A DNA stretch of 64,000 nucleotides from Rosettibacter sp964572725 (lineage in GTDB: Bacteria; Bacteroidota; Ignavibacteria; Ignavibacteriales; Melioribacteraceae). Of this stretch, positions 1-9,310 are shown piece by piece. The stretch is from positions 1 through 64,000 of the forward strand of contig CAZNFW010000011.1 in assembly GCA_964572725.1 (NCBI GenBank). Reading direction: 5' to 3'. A model generated the notes under the pieces. That model was given only the letters and a program-made list of their open reading frames with translations, was not told the DNA's origin and did no database searches. Positions within the stretch are counted from its first letter, which is position 1, and each line of letters begins with the position of its first letter. The translations under genes and the position numbers were made by a program.

Positions 1-771
1 GATATCGTTGCCGGTTCTTTTTCTTTTTACAATTACTGGAATATTCAATTCAAACGGTGTTACACTTAAAGTCCCTGTTTTAGTTGGGAAAAGTGCAACA
101 CGTTTAATAGTTGCTACACGATATCTTTCCCCTTTATACATGCCGATGTCAAATGAAATTGTTTGTGAAGGTTCAATTTCTTCTGCCCAGAATCCCTGAT
201 ACTGAGGCAGTTTGGTTATTTGAGGTGATGCAATGTTCAACTTCGTGTAAAGTTTATAAGTGACTGTAACTTGCTCTCCAATGTAAGCACGGGTTTTGCT
301 TGCTTCTGCCACAATGAAAACATTTTTAGATAATTCATCTGAAGTTATTCCGTTGCTTTCTCTATGTTGCTGCGGAGTACCTTTCACAACAGTAATTTTT
401 AAAGGTGCAGTTCTATAAGTTTTTCCATTATAATCTACAGAAGCTGAACCAATTGTAAATTCTCCCACATTTGTAGGTTGCAGTATGTAAGAAAATGTTA
501 GCGAAGCAGATACTTTACTATTAATAATTTGCATACTTGTAGATTGATTTGGGCCACTTAAAACTCTAAAACCCTGAAATGATGGCGGCCGAAAATTACT
601 TAAGCCATTTATATCAGAACCATTAAATGTAAAATAGACTTGAAAATTTTCATATTGCCCAACTGTTGTTTTATCAACAGTGGCATTAAATTCCTGTGCT
701 AAAGTATTTAAATACAATCCAGTTAAAAATAAAATTAATATCAGAATGAATTTTATATTGTTCACTTTCAT
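1..771 (-). CDS. batD: BatD-like oxygen-tolerance protein, 3' end outside window
   Basis: This reading frame opens at ATG 771 and is still open at base 1, giving 257 codons without a stop. The first ~25 residues form a signal peptide (MKVNNIKFILILILF, then a hydrophobic stretch ending in LAQ). The body is beta-rich with repeated Ig-like strands, including segments such as TVGQYENFQVYFTF, GEFTIGSASVDYNGKTY and AYIGEQVTVTYKLY. That is the pattern of the periplasmic BatD family (PF13584), which is normally anchored by a C-terminal membrane helix lying here beyond the edge. It is last in the visible Bat operon, 41 bases after the TPR gene, which supports the call strongly. BatD is thought to act with BatA/BatB in envelope stress or aerotolerance, but its biochemical role is not settled. 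Confidence 0.88.
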   Translation of the reverse strand, partial: MKVNNIKFILILILFLTGLYLNTLAQEFNATVDKTTVGQYENFQVYFTFNGSDINGLSNFRPPSFQGFRVLSGPNQSTSMQIINSKVSASLTFSYILQPTNVGEFTIGSASVDYNGKTYRTAPLKITVVKGTPQQHRESNGITSDELSKNVFIVAEASKTRAYIGEQVTVTYKLYTKLNIASPQITKLPQYQGFWAEEIEPSQTISFDIGMYKGERYRVATIKRVALFPTKTGTLSVTPFELNIPVIVKRKRTGNDI

Positions 772-812
772 AAATCATCTCTCCGGAAATTAAATCAAGA
801 TAAATTTTTCAA

Positions 813-1502
813 TTACCAGTCTTTATCGACAACAACTGCTCTGCCTTTAATTCTTCTAAGTTTTTTTTGTAAATCTTGCTCATTGTTTTTTAATGCTTCA
901 AGAATTCTCTGAGCATCTTCTTTTGTTATTTGGTTCTTCTGCTGCTGTTGTTGATTTCGTTTATTCTGTTCTTTGTCTTTCTGATTTTGATTATCCTGAT
1001 TGTTTTTATCCTGATTATTTTTTTTATCATCATTTTGTTTATTTTGATTTTTATCCTGATTCTTCTGATTCTGGTTCTGTTTTTGTTTTAACAAATTTAG
1101 AGCATACGAAAGATTATATTTTGTTTCTTCATCATTAGGATTAAGCTTAAGAGCATTTTTATAGGCATCAATACTTTCTTCGTATTTTTGAGATTTTAAA
1201 AGTGCATTCCCGATATTATGAAAAACCTTAGCTTTATTTAAATTATCTTGTGTAAACGACAAAGCATTTTTATATGATTGAATTGCTTCTTCATATCTGC
1301 CCTGTTTATAATAGGAATCACCAAGATTAAAATGTCCCTGAAACAAATCTGGTTTCTTTTCCAGACCTTTTTTGAAGTTTACTTCTGCATCTGCAAATTT
1401 TCCCTCTTTGTACAAATCAACTCCGTCATTAATTAAACTTCTATGGCTTTGAGCATTTAATGCAATTGTTAAAATCAAAAATAACACAGCAAAAAATTTC
1501 AT
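813..1502 (-). CDS. batC: BatC-type TPR protein with Q/N/K-rich tail
   Basis: 229 residues. A signal peptide (MKFFAVLFLILTIALNAQS) is followed by about three to four tetratricopeptide repeats at residues 20-140, with consensus-like pieces such as GHFNLGDSYYKQGRYEEAIQ and NIGNALLKSQKYEESIDAYK. Residues ~145-195 are an extreme low-complexity Gln/Asn/Lys/Asp tract, ending in a short charged tail. TPR-only periplasmic proteins in this operon position are called BatC (or BatE in longer relatives) and are presumed scaffolds for the VWA proteins. The start ATG overlaps the batB stop by four bases, indicating translational coupling. The family assignment rests on TPRs plus position. The low-complexity tract is probably disordered and may vary in length between strains. 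Confidence 0.85.
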   Translation of the reverse strand: MKFFAVLFLILTIALNAQSHRSLINDGVDLYKEGKFADAEVNFKKGLEKKPDLFQGHFNLGDSYYKQGRYEEAIQSYKNALSFTQDNLNKAKVFHNIGNALLKSQKYEESIDAYKNALKLNPNDEETKYNLSYALNLLKQKQNQNQKNQDKNQNKQNDDKKNNQDKNNQDNQNQKDKEQNKRNQQQQQKNQITKEDAQRILEALKNNEQDLQKKLRRIKGRAVVVDKDW

Positions 1503-2542
1503 TTTAGTCCACCTCTTAATTTTTCAATTTTCACAAGCCACGAAGATTTATTTGAAGATATAAAGAAATCGATAATTAAAAGTAAAATTGCAGGGAATAA
1601 GAAATAATAAAATCTATCTTCATATTCTACAACTCTTCTTGCCCCATATTCAGTTTTTTCAATCTTTGCGAGGTCGTTATAAATTTTTTCGAGTTCATCA
1701 CTTGTATTCGAACTAAGATAATATTTACCATTGCATTTTGATGTTATCTCTTTTAAAATTTCTGGATTGAGTTTAGTAATTACAATATTGCCCTGCTTGT
1801 CCTTCTTATATCCTATTTGATTCCCATTTTCATCATAAACTGGTATAGGAGATCCAGCTGGTGAGCCAAATCCTATTGCATAAATAGCTACATCTTTTGA
1901 ATTTGCTTCTTCAAGAACATTTTCTAAATCACCTTGATGGTCTTCCCCATCAGTAATAATAATAATTGCTTTTTTTGTACCATCATCATATTTGAAAGAT
2001 TTTAATGCTAATGCTATAGCAGGACCTATTGCAGTACCAGGCTGCGGCACAGAATTTACATCAACTGCATTTAAGAATAAATTAGCTGCAGAATAATCTG
2101 AAGTCAAAGGTATTTGAACATAAGCTTCGCCTGCAAAAACAATTAAACCAATTCTATCTCCTTTGAGTCTTTGAATTAATTTTGAAATCTCATACTTGGC
2201 TTTTTCGAGTCTGCTTGGTTTTATATCTTCAGCAAGCATACTTTTAGAAACATCAAGTAAAATATAAATATCAATTCCAATTTGCTTTGCTTCTTCTATT
2301 TTAGTTCCTACCTGTGGATTTGCAAGAGCAATTAATATTAATAACAACGAAAAAGTAAACAAAACAAATTTAAGATGAGCTTTAAGATTGCTCTTTAATG
2401 GGAATAAAATATTATGAAGTTTAGTATCTGCAAATTTTTCTAAAATCTTCTTGTGATTTTTTTGTAAATAAATATAAATAAGAATTAAAAAAGGAATAAG
2501 AAATAATGCATAAAGAAATTCTATGTGAGCAATTCTTATCAA
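1499..2542 (-). CDS. batB: BatB, membrane-anchored VWA-domain protein
   Basis: 347 residues. Two N-terminal membrane helices (about 8-26 and 58-76) are followed by a von Willebrand A domain at ~90-290 and a C-terminal helix at ~308-325 (FYYFLFPAILLLIIDFFI). The MIDAS metal site is intact: DVSKS at 97-101, followed by MLAEDIKPSRLEKAK, and ITDGEDH further on. This is the BatA/BatB family architecture, with the VWA domain displayed in the periplasm. The start is a TTG at 2542. No in-frame ATG lies near it, and a good AAAGGA ribosome-binding site sits just upstream, so TTG is chosen. It lies 18 bases after batA and overlaps the TPR gene. Naming A versus B follows operon order. Confidence 0.9.
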   Translation of the reverse strand: MIRIAHIEFLYALFLIPFLILIYIYLQKNHKKILEKFADTKLHNILFPLKSNLKAHLKFVLFTFSLLLILIALANPQVGTKIEEAKQIGIDIYILLDVSKSMLAEDIKPSRLEKAKYEISKLIQRLKGDRIGLIVFAGEAYVQIPLTSDYSAANLFLNAVDVNSVPQPGTAIGPAIALALKSFKYDDGTKKAIIIITDGEDHQGDLENVLEEANSKDVAIYAIGFGSPAGSPIPVYDENGNQIGYKKDKQGNIVITKLNPEILKEITSKCNGKYYLSSNTSDELEKIYNDLAKIEKTEYGARRVVEYEDRFYYFLFPAILLLIIDFFISSNKSSWLVKIEKLRGGLK

Positions 2543-2560
2543 TTCAATTCCTTTTATTCA

Positions 2561-3556
2561 TTATGGTAATTTTCTTAAAAATATTTTTGACATACCAAAT
2601 TCTGCAAATAATAAAATTAAACCGCTTAATGCCCATCCAAAATACAATTCCTTAGCATGACGATATGATGTAACTTCAACTCTTGTTTTTTCAAGTTTAT
2701 CAATCTCATCATATATTTCAACAAGTTTTCTGTTGTTAGTAGCTCTGAAATATTTCCCGTCTGTTATGTTTGCAATTTGTTTTAATAAATTCTCATCAAT
2801 TTCTACCGGCACCATTTGATATCTTTTTCCAAAAGGAGTTTGAAATGGATAAGGAGCTTCTCCTATAGTACCTACACCAACTGTATAGATTCTAATTCCA
2901 AATTTTTGAGCTATTTGAGCTGCAGTAATGGGATCAATTTCACCTGCATTATTAACTCCATCAGTTAAAAGAATCATAACTTTACTTTTTGCCTGACTAT
3001 CTTTCAATCTATTCACACCATTTGCAATTGCATTGCCTATTGCAGTTCCGTCTTCAATCATACCACTGTAAATTTCAGATAGAAGATTACGAAGCACTGA
3101 ATAATCAATTGTTAATGGGCATTGAGTAAAACTATCTCCTGAAAAAATCACAAGTCCAATTCTATCAGATGTTCTTCCTTTTATAAAATCATCTATCACT
3201 TTCTTTGCAGCTTCAAGGCGATTCGGCTTGAAATCCTCTGCAAGCATACTGCCTGAAATATCAAGCACCATTGCAATATCAATTCCTTCAGTGTAGATAT
3301 TTTCTCCAGATGAAAAAGTTTGTGGGCGTGCAAATGCAATTATTAATAAAGCTATAGAAAATATTCTTAAAATAATTGGGACATGAATTAATCTTTCTTT
3401 CAAACTTTTTGGCACTGTTTCAAATAGTTTTATAGAAGAAAAAATTGCAGACGGAGTAATTTGTTGATGCTTTTTAAGATACCAGTAATACATAACAGGC
3501 AAAAACAGCAATAAATATAATGCCCATGAATTAGCAAAAACTATATTACTGAACAT
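2561..3556 (-). CDS. batA: BatA, membrane-anchored VWA-domain protein
   Basis: 331 residues. It carries N-terminal helices at ~10-26 and ~60-76, a VWA domain at ~93-290 and a C-terminal helix near 308-322. The MIDAS motif is DISGS at 99-103, followed by MLAEDFKPNRLEAAK, with a later LLTDGVNNAGE segment. It is a close paralogue of the next gene, as expected for the batA/batB pair. The ATG at 3556 is preceded by an AGAGGT-like ribosome-binding site and overlaps the end of the upstream membrane-protein gene by 11 bases. In Bacteroides the Bat proteins support aerobic tolerance, and the MoxR ATPase upstream is thought to remodel VWA partners. The role in this organism is inferred. Confidence 0.92.
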   Translation of the reverse strand: MFSNIVFANSWALYLLLFLPVMYYWYLKKHQQITPSAIFSSIKLFETVPKSLKERLIHVPIILRIFSIALLIIAFARPQTFSSGENIYTEGIDIAMVLDISGSMLAEDFKPNRLEAAKKVIDDFIKGRTSDRIGLVIFSGDSFTQCPLTIDYSVLRNLLSEIYSGMIEDGTAIGNAIANGVNRLKDSQAKSKVMILLTDGVNNAGEIDPITAAQIAQKFGIRIYTVGVGTIGEAPYPFQTPFGKRYQMVPVEIDENLLKQIANITDGKYFRATNNRKLVEIYDEIDKLEKTRVEVTSYRHAKELYFGWALSGLILLFAEFGMSKIFLRKLP

Positions 3557-4508
3557 TGTGTACCTCTTCCTTCTCTTGCTCTATCTTCGGTATAGTATCA
3601 TTTACTATTTTGTATGCCTGTTTCATCATTTCTTCGTTTACACTGGGCATTGGATGAAATTTTGCAAACTTTACCATGTCTGCATTATTAAAAAATTCGC
3701 TAGCTAAATCAACAATATATTTACCTTCATCAAGATAACTCAAGCATGCTAAAATTTCTGATGATGTCATTTCGAGTGCACGAAATTTAAATCTGTCTTC
3801 AAAATATTTTCTTATTATTCCGGTGATTTCTGAATGATATTCTTTAATTAATCCCTGCTGCCATAATTTTTTCTGCTCAAGTTCTTTTAATGAATTTAAT
3901 GCAATTTCATGAGGTGGAATTATTAACTCAGGTGTTAATACGGTTTTATTTTCTCTCTTTTTCTTTATGTAGTTGTAAATAAAATAAGCAGCAATTAAAA
4001 ATAAAATTATTAACAGTATCAGTAAAATTATAAACAATAAATTTACCGGTACTTTTATAGGTTCTTTTACATCACGAATATCTTTTTGTGGTTCAACAGG
4101 TAAAGTTTTTACAGTAATAGTAATAGGATTTACAACAACAAAATGTTTGCTGGTGTCATTTGCTGTTTGATAATAAATTTTATACGAAGGTGCTGTAACA
4201 ACTGCAGAATCATATTTCGAAAAAATATAAATATGCTTTTCAATTATCTTATTATTTTTTTCTTCTCTTGATGATTTTAATTCTTTAATAAATTCAAGGT
4301 TTTTAATACTATCTTTAACAGAAGGTAAAAATACTTTTACATTTTTTGCATATGTAAGCTCGAGATTATATTTGATATAATCTCCTACTAAATAATCAGT
4401 GGTATCTGTTGAAGCACTTACAGTAATATTTTGTGCAATTACTGTAACAGTGCTGATAATTAAAATTATTAATGCATTTAGAATATTTTTAAAAATTATA
4501 TTAAACAT
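3546..4508 (-). CDS. Bat-operon membrane protein of unknown function
   Basis: 320 residues. A signal or anchor helix lies at ~10-26 (ILNALIILIISTVTVIAQ), then a beta-rich periplasmic domain (~27-150), a strong transmembrane helix at ~155-180 and a basic, helical cytoplasmic domain to the end. The layout resembles the poorly characterised protein usually found between the DUF58 gene and batA in Bacteroidota (DUF4381-like). The C-terminal part carries LKELEQKKLWQQGLIKEYHS followed by a segment on a four-helix pattern (IIRKYFEDRFKFRALEMTS) seen in that group. It overlaps batA by 11 bases, so it is probably co-translated. No enzymatic motif is visible. The position makes a role as adaptor between the ATPase and the VWA proteins plausible, but that is inference. 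Confidence 0.8.
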   Translation of the reverse strand: MFNIIFKNILNALIILIISTVTVIAQNITVSASTDTTDYLVGDYIKYNLELTYAKNVKVFLPSVKDSIKNLEFIKELKSSREEKNNKIIEKHIYIFSKYDSAVVTAPSYKIYYQTANDTSKHFVVVNPITITVKTLPVEPQKDIRDVKEPIKVPVNLLFIILLILLIILFLIAAYFIYNYIKKKRENKTVLTPELIIPPHEIALNSLKELEQKKLWQQGLIKEYHSEITGIIRKYFEDRFKFRALEMTSSEILACLSYLDEGKYIVDLASEFFNNADMVKFAKFHPMPSVNEEMMKQAYKIVNDTIPKIEQEKEEVHNVQ

Positions 4509-4543
4509 AGAATAAAATTCACTTCAATAATTAATAAACAATA

Positions 4544-5437
4544 CTAATATCTCCTTTCACGCATTCTAAAAAACTCAACCAGCGGTTTTACATAAGACTT
4601 GCCAGTTTGAATTTCTATAGAATCAAGTCTTGAATTAACAAAAACTGATTCTCTATATTCTTCAATTCTTTTTAATGTTTCAGCAAAATTAATTTTAAAA
4701 TCTTCATCATTTGTATCAATGTAACGATACTCCCCCGTTTCTGCATCAACAAATTTAATTAATCCAAAATCTGCTAATTCGAATTCTCTTTTATCTTTTA
4801 TAATTATTCCTATCAAATCATGTTTCTTACCAACTATTCTTAAAATTTTTTCATAACCAAAATCAAGAAAATCAGATATTACAAAAAGAATAGCTCTTTT
4901 TTTAATAGCATGATTAAAATATTCTAATGCTTCTCTCAAATTAGTTCGTTTTTTTATTGATTCTGAATTTTCAGGCAAATCGAAAGAAAGAACTTCTCGA
5001 ATTATTCTCAATGCATGTGTTTTTCCTTTTTTAGGAGGAATAAATTTTTCAATCTTATCAGAGAATAAAATTAAACCAACTTTATCATTATTTTTCAAAG
5101 CAGAGAAAGCAAGTATTGCACTCAGCTCTGCAGCAATTTGCTGTTTTGTTTTATCTGAAGTTCCAAATATTAAAGAACCGCTCATATCCACGAGCAGCAT
5201 AACAGTAAGTTCCCGCTCTTCCTCAAAAATCTTTACATATGGATGTCCAAATCGAGCTGTAACATTCCAGTCAATTGTTCTAATATCGTCACCAATTTGA
5301 TATTCGCGCACTTCGGAAAATTCCATTCCTCTTCCTTTAAAGACGGAATGATATTCACCAGAAAACACTTCATTAACCAATCCGCGTGTGCGAATTTCGA
5401 TTTGTTTAACTTGTTTTAAAAGCTCTTTAGTCAACAT
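4544..5437 (-). CDS. DUF58 (VWA-like) protein of the Bat operon
   Basis: 297 residues, no membrane segment. It contains the DUF58 signature (GMEFSEVREYQIGDDIRTID, then WNVTARFGHPYVKIFEEERE) followed by a VWA-like fold with LLVDMSGSL. Such proteins are cytosolic partners encoded beside MoxR ATPases, and together they are proposed to act as chaperone-like complexes. Here it lies five bases downstream of moxR and 35 bases upstream of the membrane-protein gene, the standard Bat order. The ATG at 5437 is chosen because the DUF58 N-terminus (LLKQVKQIEIRTRGLVNEVF) begins directly after it. Family membership is clear from motifs, while the molecular function is not established. Confidence 0.92.
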   Translation of the reverse strand: MLTKELLKQVKQIEIRTRGLVNEVFSGEYHSVFKGRGMEFSEVREYQIGDDIRTIDWNVTARFGHPYVKIFEEERELTVMLLVDMSGSLIFGTSDKTKQQIAAELSAILAFSALKNNDKVGLILFSDKIEKFIPPKKGKTHALRIIREVLSFDLPENSESIKKRTNLREALEYFNHAIKKRAILFVISDFLDFGYEKILRIVGKKHDLIGIIIKDKREFELADFGLIKFVDAETGEYRYIDTNDEDFKINFAETLKRIEEYRESVFVNSRLDSIEIQTGKSYVKPLVEFFRMRERRY

Positions 5438-5442
5438 AAAGA

Positions 5443-6426
5443 TTAAGGCACTTCGATAGTATTAAGAATTTTTGTTATAATTGTTTCAGAAGTTATATCT
5501 TCAGCTTCAGCTTCGTATGTTACAGCAATTCGATGCCGTAATACATCAGCACAAATTGAACGAACATCTTCAGGGATTACATATCCACGTCTTCTAATAA
5601 ATGCCATTGCTCGAGCTCCAAGTGCAAGATTAATTGTAGCACGGGGTGAAGCACCATAACTAATCAAGTCTGTTAATTCATTTAATCCATATTCTTTAGG
5701 ATTACGAGTAGCAAATACTATATCAAGAATGTATTTCTCAATTTTTTCATCCATATAAATTTCATTAACTAATTTTCTTGCTCGCAGTATATCATCAGGA
5801 GATATTACAGGCTTTAATTCTGGCAAACCATCTGTTGAATTTAATTTCATTATTTTTAATTCTTCTTCGCGGGAAGGATAAGTAATTTTAACTTTCAGCA
5901 TGAATCTATCGACCTGTGCCTCTGGAAGAGGATATGTTCCTTCCTGTTCTATTGGATTTTGAGTTGCAAGAACTAAAAAAGGTTCATCTAATTTAAAAGT
6001 TGTATCACTGATTGTAACTTGACGTTCCTGCATAGCTTCAAGCAAAGCACTTTGAACCTTTGCAGGTGCACGGTTAATTTCATCAGCTAAAATAAAGTTT
6101 GCAAAGATAGGACCCTTTTTAATAGTAAAGTTTCCTTCTTTTTGATTATAGATAAGAGTACCAATTAAATCTGCGGGCAATAAATCTGGAGTGAATTGAA
6201 TTCTTTGAAACTTTGCTTTCATTGATGCAGCAAGTGATTTAATAGCTAAAGTTTTTGCAAGTCCTGGAACACCTTCAAGTAAAATGTGACCGTTACTTAA
6301 TAATCCAATAACAAGGCGCTCCAGCATTTGTTTTTGTCCAACTATGACTTTGCTTATTTCATTAAAAAGAATGTCAATGAACTCACTTTCACGACGAATT
6401 TTTTCGTTGAGTGCTGTAATATCCAA
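5443..6426 (-). CDS. moxR: MoxR-family AAA+ ATPase
   Basis: 327 residues, the usual MoxR length. Walker A is GVPGLAKT at 52-59 and Walker B is ADEINRAPAKVQSALLEAMQ. Sensor 1 is in LATQNPIEQEGTYPLPEAQ and the arginine-finger segment is VDRFMLKV. These identify the MoxR AAA+ family, proposed to assemble or activate VWA-containing partners, which here are the downstream DUF58, BatA and BatB proteins. It is the first gene of the seven-gene minus-strand operon. The start is TTG at 6426, supported by an AGGAG ribosome-binding site five to six bases upstream. No ATG in frame lies near the N-terminus. The 132 bases upstream would hold the operon promoter, and no clear consensus was picked out there. 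Confidence 0.94.
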   Translation of the reverse strand: MDITALNEKIRRESEFIDILFNEISKVIVGQKQMLERLVIGLLSNGHILLEGVPGLAKTLAIKSLAASMKAKFQRIQFTPDLLPADLIGTLIYNQKEGNFTIKKGPIFANFILADEINRAPAKVQSALLEAMQERQVTISDTTFKLDEPFLVLATQNPIEQEGTYPLPEAQVDRFMLKVKITYPSREEELKIMKLNSTDGLPELKPVISPDDILRARKLVNEIYMDEKIEKYILDIVFATRNPKEYGLNELTDLISYGASPRATINLALGARAMAFIRRRGYVIPEDVRSICADVLRHRIAVTYEAEAEDITSETIITKILNTIEVP

Positions 6427-6558
6427 TTTGCTCTCCTATATATTTTGAAAACCGTTTGCTTTTACAAAAGGGTTTTTATAAAAGTTTCTCAAAAAGATTT
6501 ATAATTTTTTGAAATACAAATATAACAAATTGCCGCTGGAGTTGAATTTTCAATAAAA

Positions 6559-7737
6559 CTAATTAATCATTCTTAATGCAGCAAATTTTAAGTAAACTGT
6601 TTCTTCCATCGATGGCAAAGAAGGATGGTCTAAGGAAGCATTATTAAAATAAATTTGCTGAACTTCTCTGTTAACTTTTAATGATGCTTTACTTAAAATA
6701 TCAATAAATACTTCGTCCTTAATATGATGAGAACACGAAGAAGTGAATAAAAAGCCATTTTCATTTAATACTTGCATTGCAAGCCGATTCAATTTTTCAT
6801 AACCTTTAATTGCAGCAGGAACACTTTTTTTATTTTTTGCAAATGCAGGAGGGTCAACAATTACAACATCATACTTTTTATTTTTTTGAATGCAATACTC
6901 TAAGAAATCAAAAACATCTGCATCTATGAATTCTGACTCACAGGAAAAATTATTCAAGCCAAAATTAAATTTTGCATTTTCAATTTCTCTTTTTGAAGAA
7001 TCTACGAATGTTACTGATTTTGCTCCCTGTTTTGCTGCATTCAAGCCAAAACCGCCTGCATTACAAAAACAATCAAGAACTTTTTTATCTTTACAAAATT
7101 TACCTGCAAATATTCTATTGTCGCATTGGTCAAAATAAAATCCAGTCTTATGAGATGTATGAAAATCAATTTTGTATTTTACTTCACCATCAGAAATAAT
7201 TTCTTCTTTAATTTCACCTTTATAGATTTTATCTTCATACTCTAATCCTTCAAGCTGTCGGAAATATTCCTCATTCTTTGTAAAAATATTTTTAGCAGAA
7301 AATTCATTTACAAGAACATCAATTATCATTTGAATATTCTTTTCCATACCAGCAGAATTAATTTGTAAAACATATGTATCATTATATTTATCTATAATTA
7401 AACCGGGCATAAAATCGCTTTCACTAAAAACCATTCTAAATGAATTTCTATCAGGGTAAACATTTTTTCTAAAATTATAGGAGGAGATTAATCTTTGTTT
7501 AAATAATTCTTTAATATCAATTTCCTTTTCTTTCGATAGAATTCTTACCGATATCAATGAATTTTTATTATAAAATCCTTGAGCCAGAAAATTTTTTTGT
7601 GAGTCATAAATTTTTACTAAATCACCATTTTGAGGATTACCAACAACTTTTTGAATTTCATTACTAAAAATCCAGAGATGTCCCTGCTTGATTCTCTTAT
7701 CTTCATTCTTTTTCAGAATAATTTCGTCCATATTCAT
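6559..7737 (-). CDS. rlmI: RlmI-like 23S rRNA m5C methyltransferase
   Basis: 392 residues, matching class I SAM-dependent RNA methyltransferases of the RlmI/YccW type. An N-terminal PUA domain (~3-80, with GHLWIFSNEIQ) is followed by a connecting domain (SESDFMPGLIIDKYND) and a Rossmann methyltransferase domain. That domain has the SAM motif VLDCFCNAGGFGLNAAKQGA, the catalytic-loop motif VDPPAFAKNKKS and the cysteine motif TSSCSHHI. RlmI of E. coli methylates C1962 of 23S rRNA; here the exact base is inferred from homology. Two ATGs are possible (7737 and 7731), and the first is taken. It stands alone on the minus strand between the Bat operon and a divergent recQ. Confidence 0.9.
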   Translation of the reverse strand: MNMDEIILKKNEDKRIKQGHLWIFSNEIQKVVGNPQNGDLVKIYDSQKNFLAQGFYNKNSLISVRILSKEKEIDIKELFKQRLISSYNFRKNVYPDRNSFRMVFSESDFMPGLIIDKYNDTYVLQINSAGMEKNIQMIIDVLVNEFSAKNIFTKNEEYFRQLEGLEYEDKIYKGEIKEEIISDGEVKYKIDFHTSHKTGFYFDQCDNRIFAGKFCKDKKVLDCFCNAGGFGLNAAKQGAKSVTFVDSSKREIENAKFNFGLNNFSCESEFIDADVFDFLEYCIQKNKKYDVVIVDPPAFAKNKKSVPAAIKGYEKLNRLAMQVLNENGFLFTSSCSHHIKDEVFIDILSKASLKVNREVQQIYFNNASLDHPSLPSMEETVYLKFAALRMIN

Positions 7738-7820
7738 TTCATTTATTAATTTGACAATAATTTATTTACTTTAAGAAAACTTTCTTAATTTTCTTATTAC
7801 TAAAAATAAATAATTAAAAT

Positions 7821-9281
7821 ATGAATTTAGAAAAATATCTTAAGGAATATTTTGGTTACGTTTCATTTAGAGGACTGCAAAAAGATGTTATCGAAAGACT
7901 AGTAAATGAAAAAGCTCATTGCCTTTTAATAATGCCAACTGGCGGAGGAAAATCATTATGCTATCAGCTGCCAGCAATGATTTTCGAAGGAGGAACACTT
8001 GTAATAAGTCCACTAATAGCATTAATGCAGGATCAAGTTGATGCATTAAAAAAGAAAAATATTCCAGCTGATTTTATTAATTCCACTATAGGAAGTGAAC
8101 AACGAATAGAAAGATTAAATAAATTTATCGAAGGAAAAACAAAATTACTTTATGTAACTCCCGAAAGATTTAAGAAAAAAGAATTTGTTGAAGCCATACA
8201 GAAATCTAATATTTCATTGCTTGCTGTAGACGAAGCTCATTGCATTTCTGAATGGGGACATGATTTTAGGCCTGATTATTCAAGAATTGGTGAGTTTAGA
8301 AAAATTATTAACAATCCTCTTACAATCGCATTGACAGCAACAGCAACTCCCGATGTCCAAAATGACATAATTTCGAAATTAGGCATTAACAAAAACGAAA
8401 TAAAAATTTTTCACGAAGGAATTCAAAGACCCAATCTTCGACTTGAAGCCATAGAAGTTTTTGATGAAAAAGAAAGTATTGAAATCATTGTTAAGCTGTT
8501 AAAAAAATACGACGGTTCTGGAATTATATACTTCACACTTATAAAGACACTTGAAAAATATTCACAAATCTTAAGGGACAAAGGATTTAAACACGAAATT
8601 TATCATGGTAAATTAACTCCAAAAGAAAGAAAACAAAAACAAAGAGATTTTTTATCAGGAAAACAAAAATTAATACTTGCAACCAATGCTTTTGGGATGG
8701 GTATTGATAAACCTGACATACGATTTGTTATTCATGCTGAAGTTCCATCATCAATTGAATCTTATTATCAGGAAATTGGAAGAGCTGGAAGAGATGGGAA
8801 AGATTCTCTATGTCTTCTGATTTACAATCAAAATGATTTGTATACACAAATGGAATTTATTAAATGGGCTAATCCAGATGCAGATTATTATGAACGTTTG
8901 TACAATCTTTTAGTAACCAGAATTGATGAAGTTAATTCTTACGGTATCGAGTTTTTAAGAGAGCAACTCAGCTACAAAGACAAAAATGATTACAGATCAG
9001 AAACAGCCTTAGGAATTCTTGAAAGATATGGAGTAATAGAAGGTTCACTCGAAGAAAAAAACTTAAAAGTAATTGATGAATTGCCTCCACAACTCGAAGA
9101 TGAAAATTACTTACAAGCAAAACTCCTGAATGATAATAAAAAACTTCTTTCAGTAGTCAATTATTTCCGAACCGAAAAATGCAGAAGAGTATTTATATCA
9201 GATTACTTTGGTTTCCCGGGTGAACCTCCCTGCAGAAACTGTGATATATGCTCAAAGAACAAATTTGTTAATAAAAATTAA
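7821..9281 (+). CDS. recQ: RecQ-type ATP-dependent DNA helicase, short form
   Basis: 486 residues. Helicase motifs appear in order: motif 0/I FRGLQKDVIERL and MPTGGGKSLCYQLPA (Walker A 39-45), motif II DEAH at 137-140 within AVDEAHCISEWGHDFRPDY, motif III ALTATATPDVQ, motif IV/V ATNAFGMGIDKPD and motif VI YYQEIGRAGRDG. The C-terminus keeps the RecQ zinc-binding cysteines (CRRVFISDYFG and PPCRNCDICSK) and then stops. E. coli RecQ has 609 residues with winged-helix and HRDC domains, and both appear to be absent here. Short RecQ proteins of this form are common in Bacteroidota and act in recombination and repair. It is divergent from the methyltransferase gene. Confidence 0.93.
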   Translation: MNLEKYLKEYFGYVSFRGLQKDVIERLVNEKAHCLLIMPTGGGKSLCYQLPAMIFEGGTLVISPLIALMQDQVDALKKKNIPADFINSTIGSEQRIERLNKFIEGKTKLLYVTPERFKKKEFVEAIQKSNISLLAVDEAHCISEWGHDFRPDYSRIGEFRKIINNPLTIALTATATPDVQNDIISKLGINKNEIKIFHEGIQRPNLRLEAIEVFDEKESIEIIVKLLKKYDGSGIIYFTLIKTLEKYSQILRDKGFKHEIYHGKLTPKERKQKQRDFLSGKQKLILATNAFGMGIDKPDIRFVIHAEVPSSIESYYQEIGRAGRDGKDSLCLLIYNQNDLYTQMEFIKWANPDADYYERLYNLLVTRIDEVNSYGIEFLREQLSYKDKNDYRSETALGILERYGVIEGSLEEKNLKVIDELPPQLEDENYLQAKLLNDNKKLLSVVNYFRTEKCRRVFISDYFGFPGEPPCRNCDICSKNKFVNKN

Positions 9282-9310
9282 TATTACAGAAAATATTTTT
9301 TCATAATAAA

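Noticed and set aside
893..1138. 81-codon plus-strand frame rich in Tyr/Phe/Asp
   Set aside because: It is the antisense of the Q/N/K low-complexity tail of the TPR protein and only appears open because of that repeat.
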